Shown here: in pieces, positions 1-9,900 of the stretch | Numbering within the stretch: the first letter of the stretch is position 1 | How the letters are laid out: each line of letters begins with the position of its first letter | DNA from: Larix sibirica | Lineage: Eukaryota > Streptophyta > Pinopsida > Pinales > Pinaceae | Reading direction: 5' to 3' | Assembly (NCBI GenBank): GCA_004151065.3 | Contig: NWUY0300027287.1 | Location: 1-21,360 of the forward strand | DNA length: 21,360 nt | Notes under the pieces: model-generated | Database searches by the model: none | Seen by the model: the letters and a program-made list of their open reading frames with translations, nothing else | Told to the model about the DNA's origin: nothing | Made by a program: the position numbers and the translations under genes

Positions 1-223
1 TTGTTATCAAAGGTTTTGAAATCCTTCAAAGCATTTACTATATTGAACCTTCAATCTCCTAGAAAGACATAAAGATGTTTCATAAGATCCATTCTTCATT
101 GAAGTGCAAACCATAAATCAAAACTTCAAACTTTTAATATGCCCCTAAGACTTCGGGGCTATACCAATGTTCCTTTAAACTCTATTGTTGAGTGAATAGT
201 TGTTTGAAAGCTCTTGGGCTATC

Positions 224-466
224 TCTGAACTTTCAAACCTGCTCGAAGCCATTGAGAGATTTTGTAACTTCACTTATGAAAGACACGTATTCGTTTCAAA
301 TGAAGATACAAATTTCAAAATTCTTAATCACTCCAATGTTTTCAAAGCCTCTAAACTTTCAAACCTACTCGAAGCCATTGAGAGATTTTGTAACTTCACT
401 TATGTACTCGTTTCAGATGAAGATACAAATTTCAAAATTCTTAATCACTCCAATGTTTTCAAAGCC
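224..466 (+). repeat. In-frame tandem duplication (126 and 117 bp)
   Basis: Unit one (224-349) and unit two (350-466) are adjacent direct copies that differ by a few substitutions and a 9-base gap near 285. Both lengths are multiples of three, and two overlapping frames stay open through both units (192-542 and 200-484). The encoded peptides match no family I recognise. The preserved frame may be a trace of coding origin or chance. Confidence 0.85.
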
Positions 467-719
467 TCACGAATATTTTCATGAGATTTTAATACCAAAG
501 TCGAAGGAATATTTCAAGGCATGTGTGAATTCAAACTATTAAACAATCCTAAAACCATATGGACTCTTCAATAATTCTTCCCAAAAGACACACTCATTTT
601 GAAATCCTTCACTTTTAAGTTTTATGAACTTCAATCTCTCGTTATATGTCAAAACCCATCAAGGAGTTTTAATGTTAAAATTTGATTCATCCCATTGTTA
701 GCCGGCTCTCTCTTTTGAC
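467..719. other. No recognised feature
   Basis: AT-rich sequence with many CTTCAA-like words resembling those in the tandem repeat just upstream. I see no gene, RNA or clear element here. Confidence 0.5.
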
Positions 720-1075
720 TAAGTAACATCACAAGTGCCCCAAAAGGGTTTTTTTTTTGGAGTCTCTCAAACTAAGCCTCGGGTATTTTTTTTAATGGCC
801 TCCATCACGTGCTTGAAATGTGTGCATTCAATCCATGATCTTGCAAATACTTTGCATTCAATTTGAATGGAACTTCACCTCAATGCACCATTATTGCACT
901 AGTTCTTCATATGCTATAGCAATCGAATGCCATTCATCAAATGTATTGCTCTTCTCGCTATTGGGAAAGTTAAAGTTTTCATATTTTTTTTGTAACCTTG
1001 GTATCGTTAAGAAAGGTTTCCAAGCCTGTCAAATATGGTAGCATCACCATCACGGGTGGGAGAACTGTAATTGCT
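720..1075 (-). pseudogene. Possible decayed transposon coding remnant
   Basis: Read on the minus strand from about 1063, the sequence begins GDATIFDRLGNLS and continues in a protein-like way with several stops and likely frameshifts (for example TLTFPIARRAIHLMNGIRLL in the same frame). The FDRLG word resembles a motif common near the zinc-knuckle region of plant retroelement polyproteins, but this is a weak memory-based resemblance. There is no intact domain. Confidence 0.25.
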
Positions 1076-1646
1076 AAGTAAGTCATGAACTTTTTATTTC
1101 CTTAACTTTAACAATGGTTTCTAGAAATATGAGAGATTGTGACATTGCTTTCTCGAATGTACTCTATTTCTTTTTGGTCTTTTGAGTTTAATTTGAATCT
1201 ACCTGGAGTTTCTCTTAATTGATCATTTGAAAGAAACATTAGGTTTTTAAACATTACCCTTGTTAGAAATAAGCACACATTCAAATTTGTAAACCTTGTG
1301 CACATTTATCTGCAAAGTTGAATGGTTTTATATAACCTGCAATTTAGACTGAAAATCAATTACCTTTGAATTATAGTAAGTGCATGCAAATAGCTACATA
1401 AGATAAGGGTTATCAATTGATCACTTCTAGCTATTGAAAAAAATTGATTAACATTGATGGTTTCCCTCTCTTTGAATTTTTTTGAATGGCCATGTGTAGA
1501 TGTTATGCCCCCTAGAAGGAATCTTCACAAAAGAAACAAAAGGATGCCATGAAAGAGGAAACATATATACTAAAATAACACAAAGATCCAAATAGAAAAA
1601 ATTATATCGATACCTCTACTTATATAGGGATAAAACATAGTCCACA
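1076..1646. other. No recognised feature
   Basis: AT-rich non-coding sequence. An open minus-strand stretch at 1108-1305 has no recognisable content. No RNA gene or repeat structure is evident. Confidence 0.5.
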
Positions 1647-3960
1647 ATGGGGGAAATATACCGTGTGTTTCCGGGTGAAGCTTACCCTACACCATTTGGG
1701 TTATTAAAAGATGAGGAAGATCTAGACTTATATGCTTATGAAAATATCAAAAGGTCACATTTACATAATGTAGTAGCTAGGCCAACCATTTTGTTTTGTG
1801 TAGAAACGATCAAATAGAATGTAGCTCATGTAAATTAAACAACATAAAAATAGCTAATGAGGTAGGGAGTTGCATTGCCTTTTTCTAAGCCAATGTTCTA
1901 GAGGAGTATTATAGGTTTGCGAGGCACGAGAAAGAACTAACCACCGAATGGCTAGTAGAATTTAGTAAAACTAAATATTTGGAAATAAATTAGGCAAGTG
2001 GTGGGTTTCAAACAAATAGTCTAGGACTTAGGATATAAGGCTCTATCCAACGCACGTTCTTTGAGATCCTTCCAAATATGGCACCACTATGATTTCTAGA
2101 CTATTTGGAGAGAAGTTCATTCACACTTTAAAGAAGCTTGGGTCCCCTTTATGCATGAAATTGTTAGCAATGGATTTATTTTCAATTGGACATTTATTCT
2201 ATTAGTTAAGATGTTAGAGGCAATAACTAGAGTCAAGGAGCCTTCTCAAGAAAACCCCCAAATATTTCACATGGCTTCATACTTTATAGATATTGTTTGT
2301 GCAACTAATCCATTTCCAAGACCTAGATGGAATTGAACTCCCACTAAGAGTTCTGTTCATTTCTACTACCAAGAATTATGGGAACATATAAGTATAAATG
2401 GAAAATCCAAAATTTGTGATCATTTCATAACCCTATTGTTTTCATTGTTATTCTACAAGCTAACAGTACACCAAGCTAATCCCTATATTGTCTTAGAAAT
2501 TGTGAAATTTGTGGGATTAATGGGAGACTAGTACATTAGTGCTAGCCACACTTACATTAGAATATATGGAGTTACAAAAGCTCCACACCTCCTACCAAGG
2601 TGTGCACCTAATAGGTTGGTCGTTAGAGAAATATATTACTAGACTATTTTACATGGGTTTAATGCCTCTTTGAATAAAGGCCAGAAAAAAAAAAAAAATG
2701 TGCCTTTCTTATCCATTAGAAAATTGTACTTATCCTCAGATGGAAGCTAAAGCCATCGTTGAGTTTAGTTTCAGAGAAGAAATGTTTCAAGGGGCATGAA
2801 CTAAAGAAGGTAGTATCAAAATATGTTGATCAATGTCAACACACCTAACCTTATACCAGTGAGGATCGAGAGGAAGAGCAAGTTAAGAACGGGGAAACCT
2901 CCCATGAAGAATTGTTGTACAAAATCCAACAATGAAAGAAAATGTGAGAGGAGCAACTAAGAAAGAAAAGAGAGGAAGAGAAAAAGAAGAAAGTTGATGT
3001 TGATTCTAAAGAAACAAAAGAAAAAAAGAAAGTAAATGAAGCAACATAATAGTCCAGGAAAAATTTAAAAGAAAAAACTAAAGCTCAATTGGTAGATGAA
3101 GAGAAACGAAAAGAAGATGAATCCAATGCTAAGTTAGAATATGAAAAGGGAAAAAGAACAAAAGAAATTAGATGAAGAAATATAATAGAAAGAATAAGTT
3201 GAATTTGATTCACTGAGAAAAAAGAAATTGAAGCTGAGAGGTTTAAGAGAGATTAATACTTGAGGAAGATAGAAGAAGAGAGAAAAACAATGTTGATGCT
3301 AAAGGGAAAGAACTTCTTATAAGCAAGTAGCTTCTAACCTAATTGATGCAACTGCTAGTCATGACACTGACACACCTCTTCATCCATCGATCATTGATGG
3401 AAACTTTCCTAAAAACATGGATATGAGACATATAAGTGAGGTAGGAGAGCAAGTTTCAAATTGGAATCATTTTACTTTAACAAAAAGAAAAGAAAAGATA
3501 TTAGGAAAACACATAAGAGAAAAAAAATTGATGTTGAATATGAGGTCATGATCACCATAGAGGTGTTGAGTGGGATGACATAGGAAAATATCTATTAGCA
3601 ACAACCTCAACAATGCATTCTTTTGCAGTGACAAACACCTAACATGTGAAATATTTGGTTAAGGAACTAAACCAAAGAAAACTAATGAATTATTTTTAAG
3701 AAAATAGAGTAAATTATCACAAGGCATAAATACCTTATATAACTGCATTCAAAGGTTGTGCCTTAGAAATTTAAGATGAATTAAATGTAGCACACAGATG
3801 GTTTTATAGGAAATTGCAGCATTTGTAACGAGATGTAGTGGATTTACTTAGGCAAGTAGTAACAATGTATGAAAACAACATACCAAAATAAAGGGGTATA
3901 ATTGGGTTTTAGATTAGTCAAATAGTGTTAACAAGAACTTATCGATGCTCCTTGTGAACT
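1647..3960 (+). pseudogene. Decayed multi-part coding region, probably transposon-derived
   Basis: Consecutive protein-like stretches, all on the plus strand, are broken by stops and frame changes. 1647-1817 opens with ATG and encodes 56 residues with FPGEAYPTPFGLLKDEEDLD. 2151-2336 follows (MHEIVSNGFIFNWTFILLVK). About 2860-3240 is purine-rich and reads as a lysine/glutamate-rich, probably coiled-coil stretch. 3303-3551 is open for 82 codons without a start ATG (DATASHDTDTPLHPSIIDG). 3570-3900 has glutamine-rich and then hydrophobic pieces (YITAFKGCALEI, ELNVAHRWFYRKLQHL). The order suggests one long ancestral protein. I recognise no integrase, reverse transcriptase or transposase motif, so the family is unknown. 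In the gene model it lies inside the long intron upstream of PAP exon a, in the same orientation. Confidence 0.4.
2876..3245 (+). other. Purine-rich K/E-coding tract
   Basis: The plus strand is strongly biased to A and G, with repeated GAAGAG, AAAGAA and GAGAAA words. It encodes charged lysine/glutamate runs with occasional stops. It is probably the charged middle segment of the decayed coding region around it. Confidence 0.55.
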
Positions 3961-4003
3961 TCCAAGATTCAATAATGGAGATATGGATCACCATGAGATG
4001 ACC

Positions 4004-4221
4004 CATATGTTTCTCCTATTATCTCTCCCCACCCCCACCCTCATTCTCACCCTCACCCTCATAACATATTATGTTTCTCTTATTATCTACCCCCACCCTC
4101 GTAACCCTCATATGAGAGTGGGGGTGGGGGGAGATAATAGGAGAAACATAATATGTTCCCCTATTATATCCTTCCACCCCCACTTTGGGCCTATGTTTTG
4201 AACATAGGGAGATAATAGGGG
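4004..4221. repeat. C/G-rich cluster of alternating inverted repeats
   Basis: A module like TCTCCTATTATCTCCCC followed by a C-rich, A-interrupted tail occurs about five times in mixed orientation. Forward copies are at 4004-4043, 4065-4100 and 4158-4184; reverse-complement copies are at 4114-4155 and 4207-4221. A perfect 10-base palindrome at 4107-4116 sits between the second and third copies, and an 8-bp stem with a 3-base loop lies at 4190-4208. The minus strand of 4029-4062 contains several GGG-or-longer runs with G-quadruplex potential. It could be a foldback element or MITE, or an expanded local hairpin. It codes for nothing convincing. Confidence 0.8.
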
Positions 4222-4311
4222 TTCAATCAACTCAAAAGCTACATAAAATAGAAATTCTTGCATCGGCATCGAATCAAAATATTGATCAATAATAGAAGGA
4301 AGTTTTGAAAT

Positions 4312-4426
4312 AGCTCTAATACCATGTTTGAAAAATAATGTATATCCACACATGTTGAACACCTCCAGACAAACACTCACATACATATAGAAGTTTAGTA
4401 GACTAGTGTTTACATGGTTAAAACCC
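4312..4426 (-). mobile_element. Ty1-copia-like LTR end and primer-binding site remnant
   Basis: On the minus strand, 4324-4312 reads TGGTATTAGAGCT. This is one base off over the first 12 positions from TGGTATCAGAGC, the usual copia primer-binding site complementary to initiator tRNA-Met. It is directly preceded on that strand by CA, the expected LTR terminus. About 85 bases further into the would-be LTR is GGGTTTTAACCATGTAAAC (4426-4408), similar to a motif frequent near plant copia LTR ends. The LTR start, partner LTR and polyprotein were not found, so this is a fragment at best. Confidence 0.45.
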
Positions 4427-4928
4427 TCAAAAAGGAAAAGAGCGCATAACCCGAGCCAAACGACAACTTAATGCAATTGATTAGTGTAAAATTACTAGTT
4501 TACATGAACATATCTAATAATTGATCATCAACAAGTTCTCTTCCATGCTCTTTAAATAGAAATCATGGACCAAGTAGGTGTTAAGCCATAGATCAAGTGT
4601 TGTTAATATCAAAAAGTTGTTTGAACCATTGAATCACTCATGTGTAGGACACATTTCTAATAAACAGATCACTAAAGTACAAAAGAACATGAAATAAACA
4701 CAATAAAAGAAGAATTTAATTTAATAATACATTAGACCTGGTTAACATTAACTAAGTCTTAGTCTCAAAATATACTAACACAAATGTCAATGCCTTTTAT
4801 TTCACAATTGATTCCAAAGTCCTAATAAACCTCTTGAAGATAATACTATTTATATTTGAAAGAAAACAAATTAGAAGTGCGTAAAAGTTGTACCAAGTTG
4901 GAAAATAGGGAAAAGTAGATGTGGTTTG
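4427..4928. other. Possible LTR or intron sequence, otherwise featureless
   Basis: This AT-rich stretch may hold the rest of the minus-strand LTR suggested by 4312-4426. I cannot place its outer end and see no gene here. Confidence 0.3.
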
Positions 4929-5126
4929 GTGGTAAGTGGGTTTGTACTACTAGCATAATTAACTAAATTTAAATCATGCTAAGCATGCCTCACTCAATAA
5001 AAGGTAGTCTCATATATGAGAAGAAAGGTTATATATGTGTTTGTTCGAAAAAAACTCATCAAATAAATAGATGGAGATAAACATGTCCTTGTTGATGATA
5101 TAAATGACAAATTCTAAGAAGTGTGC

Positions 5127-5218
5127 CCTAAGTTCTAATTGGAGAAGCAACAATGATACTTACTTAACAATGATACTTCCTAAGTTCTAATTGGAGAAGC
5201 AACAATGATACTTACTTA
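5127..5218 (+). repeat. Short tandem duplication, 52-bp period
   Basis: A 40-base stretch starting CCTAAGTTCTAATTGG occurs at 5127-5166 and again at 5179-5218, separated by 12 bases that echo the unit's tail. It lies in intron sequence. The same pair is seen at 6045-6136 in the other overlap copy. Confidence 0.9.
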
Positions 5219-5806
5219 GAGCTTATATGGATTCAATTGTCTATTTAGACTGATTTTGTATGAATTCAATTATCTTGAAATTTCTTTTATCATTCATATT
5301 GAATTTATATATAAAATCAAACTAAACATTTCTGACATAAAACTAAGAAATAAACAACAATTACAGATCTCTCTCTCCTTATGTGTCCCTCTTGTGCCTC
5401 CTCTTATGAAATTTGATTCCACACTTTTCCAATGTAATCCACTGCATTCAAAATTCCACAACTACCAATTCTTCTTGTACATTTCTTATGCAGTCTTAGG
5501 GATTTCTACAATTTTATAAATTGAAACTTGCTTAATAATGATGTTTCTTATGTCTTTTAAGTATTTAAATTTTGAAAACGTTACTGTGATTAAAGCGTAG
5601 AGTAAATCACATCATTTGTAATTCTTTTACATAACAACGATGCCCATCATAAAAAAACAGAAAACAAATTGAATGATAATGGAACTAATATGTTTCTTTC
5701 AATGAAAATTTATCTTCCACAAAATTATAATATTAAACGTTTAATATTTTCTCATTTTCTTTCTACTTAGAAAGTACAAAATTAACAAAAGATATTGTTT
5801 TTGCAG

Positions 5807-5845
5807 GGGATCTTGGTCAGACATTTGACTCAAATAAGACCTTCC
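5807..5845 (+). other. Truncated second copy of the start of PAP exon a
   Basis: The first 39 bases of the exon that begins at 6726 also occur here, with the same intron tail and TTGCAG acceptor. The copy stops at the N at 5846, where sequence resumes inside the intron of the other copy. It is best read as the cut end of the left contig, not as a separate exon. Confidence 0.85.
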
Positions 5846-5846
5846 N
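5846..5846. other. Single-N contig junction 1
   Basis: One ambiguous base separates overlap copies 4929-5845 and 5847-6764. It probably stands for an estimated zero or negative gap. Confidence 0.9.
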
Positions 5847-6764
5847 GTGGTAAGTGGGTTTGTACTACTAGCATAATTAACTAAATTTAAATCATGCTAA
5901 GCATGCCTCACTCAATAAAAGGTAGTCTCATATATGAGAAGAAAGGTTATATATGTGTTTGTTCGAAAAAAACTCATCAAATAAATAGATGGAGATAAAC
6001 ATGTCCTTGTTGATGATATAAATGACAAATTCTAAGAAGTGTGCCCTAAGTTCTAATTGGAGAAGCAACAATGATACTTACTTAACAATGATACTTCCTA
6101 AGTTCTAATTGGAGAAGCAACAATGATACTTACTTAGAGCTTATATGGATTCAATTGTCTATTTAGACTGATTTTGTATGAATTCAATTATCTTGAAATT
6201 TCTTTTATCATTCATATTGAATTTATATATAAAATCAAACTAAACATTTCTGACATAAAACTAAGAAATAAACAACAATTACAGATCTCTCTCTCCTTAT
6301 GTGTCCCTCTTGTGCCTCCTCTTATGAAATTTGATTCCACACTTTTCCAATGTAATCCACTGCATTCAAAATTCCACAACTACCAATTCTTCTTGTACAT
6401 TTCTTATGCAGTCTTAGGGATTTCTACAATTTTATAAATTGAAACTTGCTTAATAATGATGTTTCTTATATCTTTTAAGTATTTAAATTTTGAAAACGTT
6501 ATTGTGATTAAAGCGGAGAGTAAATCACATCATTTGTAGTTCTTTTACATAACAAAGATGCCCATCATAAAAAAAACAGAAAACAAATTGAATGAGAATG
6601 GAACTAATATGTTTCTTTCAATGAAAATTTATCTTCCACAAAATTATCATATTAAACGTTTAATATTTTCTCATTTTCTTTCTACTTAGAAAGCACAAAA
6701 TTAACAAAAGATATTGTTTTTGCAGGGGATCTTGGTCAGACATTTGACTCAAATAAGACCTTCC
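5847..6764 (+). repeat. Overlap 1, right copy (918 bp)
   Basis: This is the second copy of 4929-5845. It starts immediately after the N and continues without a break into the rest of PAP exon a, so it is the copy that belongs to the gene. The sequence is the 3' part of the intron preceding exon a. It includes a small 52-bp-period duplication at 6045-6136. Confidence 0.97.
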
Positions 6765-6949
6765 AACATTATTTGAGAACAAAAGGACGCTCTGTTTTGT
6801 ATGTGGGAGACCTCTCTTATGCAGACGACTACCCACTTCATGATAATAGAAGGTGGGACACATGGGGTAGATTTACAGAGAAAAGCACAGCTTATCAACC
6901 TTGGATATGGACTGCAGGAAACCATGAGATTGATTTCGCTCCTGAAATT
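6726..6949 (+). CDS. PAP: PAP exon a: GDLG, GDLSY and GNHE motifs
   Basis: This is the first PAP exon visible in the window. It follows a pyrimidine-rich tract ending in TTTTTGCAG and begins with the last two bases of a Gly codon, so the upstream intron is phase 1. It encodes residues 1-75, including metal ligands Asp2, Asp29, Tyr32 and Asn66 and the second-sphere His67. It ends at an Ile codon before GTATGT, giving a phase 0 intron. Between the first two motifs it is two residues shorter than kidney bean PAP as recalled, at the HYLRTKG stretch. No ATG belongs here; it is an internal exon. Confidence 0.95.
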
Positions 6950-9900
6950 GTATGTACATATTTTTTAACTTATTGTTTTTGGTTAATTTTGGAGCTAGAT
7001 TAGTGACTTGCTATTTTCAAACGCTGTTGGCATCACAAACCGAAATCATTCCTAACTTAGTAGATGTATTTCCTTTTTTTCATATACTTTGTTGACCTGG
7101 AGGCATTTCTGTCTGTTCAAAATAATGGGAAGGGAAATTGGAATTTTTGTTCTGAAATCTATTAATAATTAATTTGGATTGATGGAAATTGACTTATCAA
7201 ATATTAACATTGCATAATCTAATTGCATCAAAAGTATTCTAGGATGGTGAATCATTTTCTACATTAAAATAATAAATTCATCAATCCAAAATTGTGGTGA
7301 CAAAGATTATTTGGCCAGATTTGAATGACAGCAAACCAAAAAAATAAAAAAACCTAGAATGTTTAGCCGCTTTCTTTTGGTTTCATCTTCTATTTTGTTT
7401 TTTTTAATTTATTTTCAAAAATTACTTGGCCTGAATGATAGAAAACCCAAAAAAAAAACCTAAAACATAATAAGCTCTAAGCTCTGCCTCTTCCTTTTTG
7501 CATGTTAAGAAATTGAAATTGTGTGATTTCTCACATAACCACTGGTATTGTTATGCCTTGTGTGGAAGGAAACTTAATAAGTAAAACATTATATGTGAGA
7601 ATTTTAGATTCAAAAACATAAATACTGTAGAACAAAACCTTGAAATGGGAAGAAAGAGGAAATTAGTTTTAACTTACTCATGAGTACTCTCGTGTATCAA
7701 ATAAATGAATAAAGTGCTATTGGTCAGAGCCATATCTATTAGTTTGATTTGCTGCATCTGCACATGCTATAATCAAATAGAAATTCTTTCTTTCTCTTGA
7801 TAGTATGGAAAAGAATGATAAAAAATCTCGGTTCATTTTGTTCTGTACTAGTCATTCAATGTTTAATTTAATGACTTGCATGGGTTTTTTTCTTTGTGAT
7901 TGATAAAAATGTAGCCATGGGTTTTTATCATTCTTTCTTTCTCTTGATAGTATGGAAAAGAATGATAAAAAATCTCGGTTCATTTTGTTCTGTATTAGTC
8001 ATTCAATGTTTAATTTAATGACTTGGATGGGTTTTTTTCTTTGTGATTGATAAACATGTTTTTTTTTTCTTTGTGTTTAGCAAACTCATGGAGCCATTCG
8101 TTTTTATCATGTAATCGTTTTGCTCATGTGAAACTATCATGCATCTTTGCAGGGAGAAACACAGCCCTTCAAACCATACAGTCACCGTTATCATGTTCCA
8201 TATCGTTCCTCAAACAGTACAGCTCCATTTTGGTATTCAATTAAGCGCGCATCGACTTACATCATTGTCCTTTCCTCGTACTCAGCCTATGGTGAGTTTT
8301 TTGCAAGACAAAGCTTTTAAATTTTAATCATGCTGCTGCTGATTTATGGTTAAATATTTCTGAAGCAAAATTGGTTCTGAGATAGTCACATATGTCTTAG
8401 ATCAGAATCTTTTTCTTTCACTGCATTTTTTTGGGGTTAATATCATTGTTTTATTAAATTTTTATAGATTTTAATGATAGTAGTTTAAACATGTTATGAT
8501 TTGAATTTTTCAAATTACTTTAATCATACATATTAAATAGATATAACTGATTGATATTGTATAATTTTGATGAAATAGACATATTCAAGGATATTAAATC
8601 TATTCATACATTTTCAATTAAACCAAATATTATCCAAATTGTATAAGGTTTAAATTAGTTCAATCTTAGATGGAAAAGCTGTTAGCATAACCAATTTGAA
8701 AAAACAACGCCCATCATAACTAATTTGAAAAAACGATGTATATAAGATATCCTAGGCTGAAGCTGTTCTGTTAAATAATTAAAAATGGAATCCTTCCCAT
8801 CCTTCAAGCACATAGTCTAGGCTAAAGATGTTCTGTTAAATAATGAAAACTGGAATCCTTCCCATCCTTCAAGCACTCTGCTGATATATGAAAACTGGAA
8901 TCCTTCATGCAGTCTGATCTCTATATAAGCTTGAGAGGCATACTTCCCCACTGCTCTTCTGCAGTCTGAGATGAGGAATGTTTGAGGCTCCGTTTCATGT
9001 AATATCTTTTTCTTTTCTATTTCTTTTTCCACTCAAAAAGCACATAATCTCTGTATATGCTTGTTGGCTTTTACATGCCCAGTGGTTGAAAATAAGTTAC
9101 TAGAAAATGGTTGCCTTATAAATTAAGAAATCACAGGCTTAATATACCAACATTACATTAAGGGTGTACAGGCTAAATCGACATAGCTTATTTGAATTTT
9201 AAAGTAGGTAGTCATCGATTCATTCCAACATGCATATGCAGAAGGTGGAGGAAGAGAATTTTAGTGGCCTACAAAACAAAACTTAACATACTTTAAACAA
9301 TGCATCCCAATTGCTAAAGCAGAAAGGATTGAAATTGAGAAAGTTATCTTCACTATAACTATATATCAAAGATGTTTATAAATGTAGATGGAATTTTCCT
9401 ATAGAAGTAAAACTAAATGCATGCATATCTTCATTTATTCAAGACATAACAATGTTGTTTAATCAATGTGCAGGAAAGTATACTCCCCAGTATACTTGGC
9501 TTCAGGAGGAGTTTCCAAAGGTTGACAGAAAAGAGACTCCATGGCTAATTGTGCTCATGCACTCCCCATGGTACAATAGCAACAACTACCATTACATGGA
9601 AGGAGAGTCCATGCGAGTCCAATTTGAATCATGGTTTACAGAATATAAGGTTGATATTGTCTTCGCTGGTCATGTCCATGCTTACGAGAGATCTGTAAGT
9701 TCCAAAGTATTCTATTCCACATTTCCAAATTCTTTGTAAAATCGGTTGGCTTCATGTTCTTACCGACTTAAAAAATATAAAGACTGAATGCAATTGGGTT
9801 CGCAGAAACGTGTATCAAATGTTGCCTACGACATAGTGAATGGGGAGTGTACACCAGTATTTAATCCATCTTCGCCTGTTTACATTACTATTGGCGATGG

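Larger units (their letters stand above)
4929..5845 (+). repeat. Overlap 1, left copy (917 bp, intron and exon start)
   Basis: This stretch is repeated at 5847-6764 with an offset of 918, becoming 919 after a one-base A-run indel. The copies look identical for about the first 620 bases. They then differ by eight substitutions and the indel between 5552 and about 5775. The left copy ends exactly at the N at 5846. Confidence 0.97.

Noticed and set aside
820-1041. Plus-strand 73-codon open frame
   Set aside because: It is the antisense of a more protein-like but stop-containing minus-strand reading, so it is probably a shadow.
4020-4060. Telomere-like repeat
   Set aside because: The CCCTCA and CCCTCAT words differ from the plant telomere unit CCCTAAA and are irregular.
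4108-4386. Minus-strand 92-codon open frame
   Set aside because: It runs across the primer-binding-site-like fragment and the inverted-repeat cluster, and its product is low-complexity at the end. No protein family is recognisable.
5256-6437. Two identical 87-codon open frames at 5256-5519 and 6174-6437
   Set aside because: They are the same intron stretch seen twice through overlap 1, AT-rich and without recognisable protein features.
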